Positions 60,040 to 64,000 of a stretch of 64,000 nucleotides of DNA are shown in pieces (the first letter of the stretch is position 1; each line of letters opens with the position of its first letter). The DNA is from Streptomyces sp. AP-93 (GTDB taxonomy: Bacteria; Actinomycetota; Actinomycetes; Streptomycetales; Streptomycetaceae): contig NZ_JALGBX010000030.1 of NCBI RefSeq assembly GCF_022808175.1, positions 2,305-66,304 on the forward strand. Reading direction: 5' to 3'. The position numbers and the translations under genes are program-made. A model generated the notes under the pieces. The model searched no databases. It was not told the origin of the DNA and saw only the letters and a program-made list of their open reading frames with translations.

Positions 60040-61713
60040 ATGGGAGACGTTGAGGTGGTCAAGGATATCTCCGTGGTGCCGGAGGTCCACTTCCTGGAGC
60101 AGGTGCTGGAGCGGATTTCGCAGGGTGAGCTGCGGGTGCCCAAGTTCCAGCGCCCGTTCCTGTGGCGGCCTGACCAGATGCTGCAGCTCTTCGACAGCAT
60201 GGAGCGCGGCTACCCGATGGGAAGCCTGCTCATCTGGGAGACCACCATGCCGCTCGAAAGCCTTGACACCATTGGTGGGCGCAGTATCCCGTCGGCACCG
60301 GAGGGAGCAAAGGTTGCCTATGTCCTGGACGGCCATCAGCGGCTCTCGACGCTCTTCGGGGTCCTCCACCGCTCGGACGATGCCCCGCAGTCCACGCAGC
60401 AGGAGGACTGGATGTGGTGGGTGTACCGGCCGCTCGTCCGGCCGGACCATGACGGCGTGCGCTACCGCCACTGGAAGAGCGGCGAGACGGTGCCCGGCAG
60501 CTTCCTGCCCATGAGGTCCGTGCTGGGGACTCTGGACTTCCTCGAATACGCACGGAAACTGTCCGATGTCTCTGGTTCCCGCGAGGAGGCCGACCATCTC
60601 ACCAAGGAGAGCGAACGCATCGCCAAGCGGGTGAAGAACTACAAGGTCTCCGTGGTGCGCATGGAGGGTGGCACTCTCAAGCAGGCCATTGAGGTCTTCT
60701 CCAGGATCAACAGCAGCGGCCAGAAGATGCGTCCCGACCAGATGGTCTCCGCTCTGACCTACGGAACCATCGGGTCGGAGACGCTCAGCGACAAGATGGA
60801 GGAGATCAGGGGGCGGGTCGCCGCTTCGGGCTTCGGCGAGATCCCGATCATGACGATCTTCCAGACCGTCCTCGCGCTGTCCGGCGAGGAGGACGTGCAG
60901 CGAGACACCTCCTGGGAGACGATGGCCCGCAAGGTTCAGGGCCAGCTCATGACCGCAGTGGAGGACACTGACCGGATCGTGCAGGAGGTGGTCGAGTTCC
61001 TGCGGGACGAGGTCCGGGTTCCCCTGGCCCGCCTGGTTCCCTACAACATCCAGATCATGTTGCTCGCCGTCTTCTTCCACTTCTCTGACAAGGCGGAAGC
61101 GGAGCAGCGAGCCAAACTCCGGAACTGGTTCTGGACCACGTCGCTGGCGGGGACCTTTGCCGGGGCCACCACCACCCAAGTCCGGAACTTCATCCGCCAG
61201 ATGAAAGCCTTCGCCGGAGGAACGAGTGCGCTCGGCTACTCGGGCGAGCGGGCCCGTGCTTTTCCCGACCGCTTCGACCTGCGCAGCGCGCGAGTACGCG
61301 CCTACCTCCTCTGGGATCTGCAGACGTTCCCGGAGCGGAAGAACCCCGATGGCAGCACCGTCAACGTGCTGGAGCTGCTGGCGACGGCACACAGCGAGAC
61401 CTATCGACACATCATCACCCAGAGCGGGGTCCCGGGGGCGTCCAGTCCCGCCAACCGGATCGTCATGACGACTCCGCCAGGCGTGTCGATCCGGCAGGCG
61501 CTCATCAGGCTTGCGGAGGAGGGGAGGACCGACATCCTGGACTCACACGGAGTCAGTCTCGCGTCCATCGAGCACCTCAAGGCCGACAGCTACACCGACT
61601 TCATCTTTGCGCGCCAACAGGAATTGGCCGCGCGAGAGAGGCAGTTCATCGAGAGCCTGGGCATCGAGTCAGCCGAAAAGGAGGTCGGGGAGGCCGACAT
61701 CGACACCGAGTGA
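60040..61713 (+). CDS. DUF262 protein, gene 3 of the operon
   Basis: A 557-residue DUF262 protein. It begins with the family signature LVPxFQRxFxW-like segment (GELRVPKFQRPFLWRPDQML) and YPMGSLLIWE. The nucleotide-handling motif is VLDGHQRLSTLFG, where most members have DGQQR. VFSRINSSGQKMRPDQM is the conserved second motif. DUF262 is the ParB/sulfiredoxin-like NTPase domain of GmrSD, SspE and related systems, where it regulates or drives an HNH nuclease. I see no DUF1524 HNH motif here. It starts two bases after gene 2. Confidence 0.85.
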   Translation: MGDVEVVKDISVVPEVHFLEQVLERISQGELRVPKFQRPFLWRPDQMLQLFDSMERGYPMGSLLIWETTMPLESLDTIGGRSIPSAPEGAKVAYVLDGHQRLSTLFGVLHRSDDAPQSTQQEDWMWWVYRPLVRPDHDGVRYRHWKSGETVPGSFLPMRSVLGTLDFLEYARKLSDVSGSREEADHLTKESERIAKRVKNYKVSVVRMEGGTLKQAIEVFSRINSSGQKMRPDQMVSALTYGTIGSETLSDKMEEIRGRVAASGFGEIPIMTIFQTVLALSGEEDVQRDTSWETMARKVQGQLMTAVEDTDRIVQEVVEFLRDEVRVPLARLVPYNIQIMLLAVFFHFSDKAEAEQRAKLRNWFWTTSLAGTFAGATTTQVRNFIRQMKAFAGGTSALGYSGERARAFPDRFDLRSARVRAYLLWDLQTFPERKNPDGSTVNVLELLATAHSETYRHIITQSGVPGASSPANRIVMTTPPGVSIRQALIRLAEEGRTDILDSHGVSLASIEHLKADSYTDFIFARQQELAARERQFIESLGIESAEKEVGEADIDTE

Positions 61714-61796
61714 CGGGCGGCGAGTCCAGGCTGGTACAGGCTCGAAGGCGCAGTGCGGCTTTCCCGCCCTGGGCTTGTCGACCAGCAGCACGGCGC

Positions 61797-61855
61797 GGGA
61801 TGGCGGACATGCGGATCAGGTTCCGCTTGGCCATGGCCAGGGAGTCGTTGATCCC
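61797..61855 (-). pseudogene. Isolated 59-bp drrB-like fragment
   Basis: The minus strand encodes GINDSLAMAKRNLIRMS followed by AIP and matches 47284-47342 of the DrrB-type permease gene at 56 of 59 bases. No other part of the permease is nearby. It sits 84 bases past the DUF262 stop, between the defence-like operon and the core DUF255 gene, and looks like an attachment-site or recombination scar. Confidence 0.8.
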
Positions 61856-61997
61856 ACGAAGGTGCACCCCATGCCGCCGCCCGGGTCTGGGATCCCCATC
61901 TCATGCCAGGCGGCGGCGGATCAGCGCACATCGGCCAAGCGGACGGGGGCGTGCGGGTTCCACGGGGAGGGCAGGGGTGGTGTGAGAGGCTGGGTGG

Positions 61998-64000
61998 ATG
62001 AACCGGTTGGCTGGTGTGACCTCGCCTTATCTGCTTCAGCATGCCGACAATCCCGTCGACTGGTGGCCCTGGACGCCGGAGGCTTTCGAGGAAGCACGGC
62101 GGCGCAACGTGCCCGTTCTGCTGTCGGTCGGTTACTCCGCGTGTCACTGGTGTCATGTCATGGCGCACGAATCCTTCGAGGACGAGCTGACGGCCGTCTA
62201 TCTCAACGAGCACTTCGTCAACGTCAAGGTCGACCGTGAAGAGCGTCCCGACATCGACGCCGTCTACATGGAAGCCGTGCAGGCCGCCACCGGGCAGGGC
62301 GGGTGGCCCATGACCGTGTTCCTCACCCCCGATGCCGAGCCGTTCTACTTCGGGACCTACTTCCCGCCCGAGCCCCGGCACGGGATGCCCTCCTTCATGC
62401 AGGTGCTCGAAGGCGTGCGCACCGCGTGGGTCGGGCGGCCCGAGGATGTGGCGGAGGTCGCGCAGCGGATCGTACGGGACCTCGCGGGGCGGCAGCTCGA
62501 CTACGGGAAGGCCGGCACCCCCGGGCCCGAGGAGCTCGCGCAGGCGTTGCTCGGGCTGGTGCGGGAGTACGACTCCACGCGCGGCGGGTTCGGCGGGGCG
62601 CCGAAGTTCCCGCCGTCCATGGTGCTGGAGTTCCTGCTGCGCCACCACGCCCGGACCGGGTCCGAGGGGGCGCTGGAGATGGCGGCCGATACGTGTGAGG
62701 CCATGGCGCGGGGCGGGATCTACGACCAGCTCGGGGGCGGGTTCGCGCGGTACTCCGTGGACCGGGAGTGGGTCGTGCCGCACTTCGAGAAGATGTTGTA
62801 TGATAATGCGCTGCTTTGTCGGGTTTACGCCCACCTCTGGCGCACCACCGGGGACGATCTCGCGCGTCGCGTCGCGCTGGAGACCGCCGACTTCATGGTG
62901 CGCGAACTGCGCACCCACGAGGGCGGCTTCGCCTCCGCGCTGGATGCCGACAGCGAGGACCCGGAGACCGGGAAGCACGTGGAGGGGGCCTACTACGCCT
63001 GGACTCCCGAGCAACTGCGCGAGGTGCTCGGGGAGGAGGACGGGGGTCTGGCCGCCGCCTGTTTCGGGGTGACGGAGGAGGGGACCTTCGAGCACGGGAT
63101 GTCCGTGCTCCAACTGCCGGCGCAGGGGCCCGACATCGGTGACGAGCGGCTCGCCGGTTTCAAGGAGCGGCTGCTCGCCGCGCGGCAGGCGCGGCCCGCG
63201 CCCGGCCGGGACGACAAGATCGTCGCCGCGTGGAACGGGCTGGCCATCGCGGCCCTCGCCGAGTGCGGGGCCTTCTTCGACCGGCCCGACCTGGTCGAGC
63301 GGGCCACGGAGGCCGCCGATCTGCTGGTCAGGGTGCACATGGACGGGATGGCCCGCCTCGCGCGCACGAGCAAGGACGGGCGCGTCGGGGCCAACGCCGG
63401 GGTGCTGGAGGACTACGGGGACGTGGCGGAAGGGTTCCTGGCCCTGGCCGCCGTGACGGGCGAAGGGGTCTGGCTGGAGTTCGCCGGGTTCCTCGTCGAC
63501 CTGGTCCTGGACCGGTTCACCGCCGAGGACGGCTCGCTGTACGACACCGCGCACGACGCGGAGCGGCTGATCAGGCGGCCGCAGGACCCGACCGACACCG
63601 CGGCCCCCTCCGGCTGGACGGCCGCCGCCGGCGCCCTGCTCTCGTACGCCGCGCACACCGGTTCGCAGGCACACCGTACGGCGGCCGAGCGGGCGCTCGC
63701 CGTGGTGCACGCGCTCGGGCCGCGCGCTCCGCGCTTCATCGGGCACGGGCTGGCGGTCGCCGAGGCGCTGGTCGACGGGCCGCGCGAGGTCGCCGTGGTC
63801 GGCCATCCGGAGGATCCGGCGCGGGCCGAGCTGCACCGGGTCGCGTTGCTGGGGACGGCGCCCGGGGCGGTCGTGGCGACGGGTCTGCCGGAGGCGGCGG
63901 ACGGGAGTGGCGGGGAGTTCCCCCTTCTGGCCGAGCGCACGCTCATGCACGAGCTCCCGACGGCGTATGTGTGTCGACATTTCGTCTGCGCGCGGCCTAC
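61998..64000 (+). CDS. DUF255 thioredoxin-domain protein, cut by the window edge
   Basis: 667 residues are visible with no stop before the right edge. The N-terminal thioredoxin-like DUF255 domain is MNRLAGVTSPYLLQHADNPV with the conserved SACHWCHVMAHESF Cys pair. The C-terminal part is an (alpha/alpha)6 glycosidase-like barrel (GGFGGAPKFPPSM, VVPHFEKMLYDNALL, ASALDADSEDPETG). This is the YyaL/spermatogenesis-associated protein 20 family, of uncertain function. The ATG at 61998 follows GAGAGG. Core gene. Confidence 0.92.
   Translation, partial: MNRLAGVTSPYLLQHADNPVDWWPWTPEAFEEARRRNVPVLLSVGYSACHWCHVMAHESFEDELTAVYLNEHFVNVKVDREERPDIDAVYMEAVQAATGQGGWPMTVFLTPDAEPFYFGTYFPPEPRHGMPSFMQVLEGVRTAWVGRPEDVAEVAQRIVRDLAGRQLDYGKAGTPGPEELAQALLGLVREYDSTRGGFGGAPKFPPSMVLEFLLRHHARTGSEGALEMAADTCEAMARGGIYDQLGGGFARYSVDREWVVPHFEKMLYDNALLCRVYAHLWRTTGDDLARRVALETADFMVRELRTHEGGFASALDADSEDPETGKHVEGAYYAWTPEQLREVLGEEDGGLAAACFGVTEEGTFEHGMSVLQLPAQGPDIGDERLAGFKERLLAARQARPAPGRDDKIVAAWNGLAIAALAECGAFFDRPDLVERATEAADLLVRVHMDGMARLARTSKDGRVGANAGVLEDYGDVAEGFLALAAVTGEGVWLEFAGFLVDLVLDRFTAEDGSLYDTAHDAERLIRRPQDPTDTAAPSGWTAAAGALLSYAAHTGSQAHRTAAERALAVVHALGPRAPRFIGHGLAVAEALVDGPREVAVVGHPEDPARAELHRVALLGTAPGAVVATGLPEAADGSGGEFPLLAERTLMHELPTAYVCRHFVCARP

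Noticed and set aside
61646..61867. Minus-strand 73-codon frame containing the drrB-like peptide, as a gene
   Set aside because: Only the about 20-residue DrrB segment is meaningful. The remainder is antisense to the DUF262 gene end and non-coding.
1..64000. CRISPR arrays, tRNA or rRNA genes
   Set aside because: I saw no regular spacer-repeat array, no cloverleaf with CCA-side and T-loop pattern, and no rRNA-like stretch on either strand.

Overview
This is Streptomyces-type actinobacterial DNA. It has very high GC, frequent GTG and TTG starts, purine-rich ribosome sites, and a core gene order that I recall as typical of Streptomyces: propionyl-CoA carboxylase, biotin ligase, adenylate cyclase, enoyl-CoA hydratase, GGDEF protein, hutH, L,D-transpeptidase, ABC exporters, msrA, metB, ilvA, greA, mca, DUF255 thioredoxin protein. 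No database was searched. Family calls rest on motifs I can see and on remembered family features.

Core blocks. 110-4313: pccE and pccB (minus), birA and cya (plus). 5706-10660: enoyl-CoA hydratase, diguanylate cyclase, hutH, a small LAXTG-anchored surface protein and an acidic protein. 10789-18424: L,D-transpeptidase, an ABC exporter pair, a double-GNAT protein, an XRE regulator divergent from a zinc alcohol dehydrogenase, and an SRPBCC protein. 38413-43666: membrane protein, metB, ECF-like sigma factor with a small membrane partner, MarR regulator, ilvA. 46202-51275: DrrAB-type exporter, greA, DUF4307 protein, mca and a small membrane protein. 51940-57434: STAND/TPR regulator, DUF4344 lipoprotein, serine hydrolase. 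61998 to the right edge: DUF255 thioredoxin-domain protein, cut by the window.

Accessory insertions break this backbone. (a) About 19.03-24.70 kb is an integrated element with a large serine recombinase. It appears to have integrated in the 3' end of msrA: a detached msrA 3' fragment lies at 18990 and a complete msrA, probably with an element-supplied tail, lies at 24602-25270. Its cargo is decayed (frameshifted XRE regulator, IS21 istA remnant, split gene) plus a one-TM protein. (b) 25.35-38.28 kb is a polymorphic-toxin island: a 2422-residue secreted RHS protein with a HINT domain and a probable nuclease tip, two tandem Imm50-like immunity genes, and a divergent 1465-residue secreted multidomain partner. 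(c) Three unrelated TnpB-lineage genes, none with a TnpA, lie at 4.3-5.6 kb, 43.7-45.7 kb and 49.3-50.2 kb. The first is catalytically intact with a readable right end. The second is a large divergent type with a divergent excisionase-like HTH gene. The third has an in-frame loss of RuvC-I. (d) 57.76-61.71 kb is a tightly coupled three-gene operon (AAA/DUF3696 ATPase, TOPRIM-like protein, DUF262 protein) that looks like an anti-phage defence module. A 59-bp piece of a drrB-like gene sits just downstream of it.

The best candidates for something undescribed are the AAA/TOPRIM/DUF262 operon with its drrB-derived scar, the RuvC-I-deleted TnpB directly upstream of mca, and the large TnpB with its divergent HTH gene.
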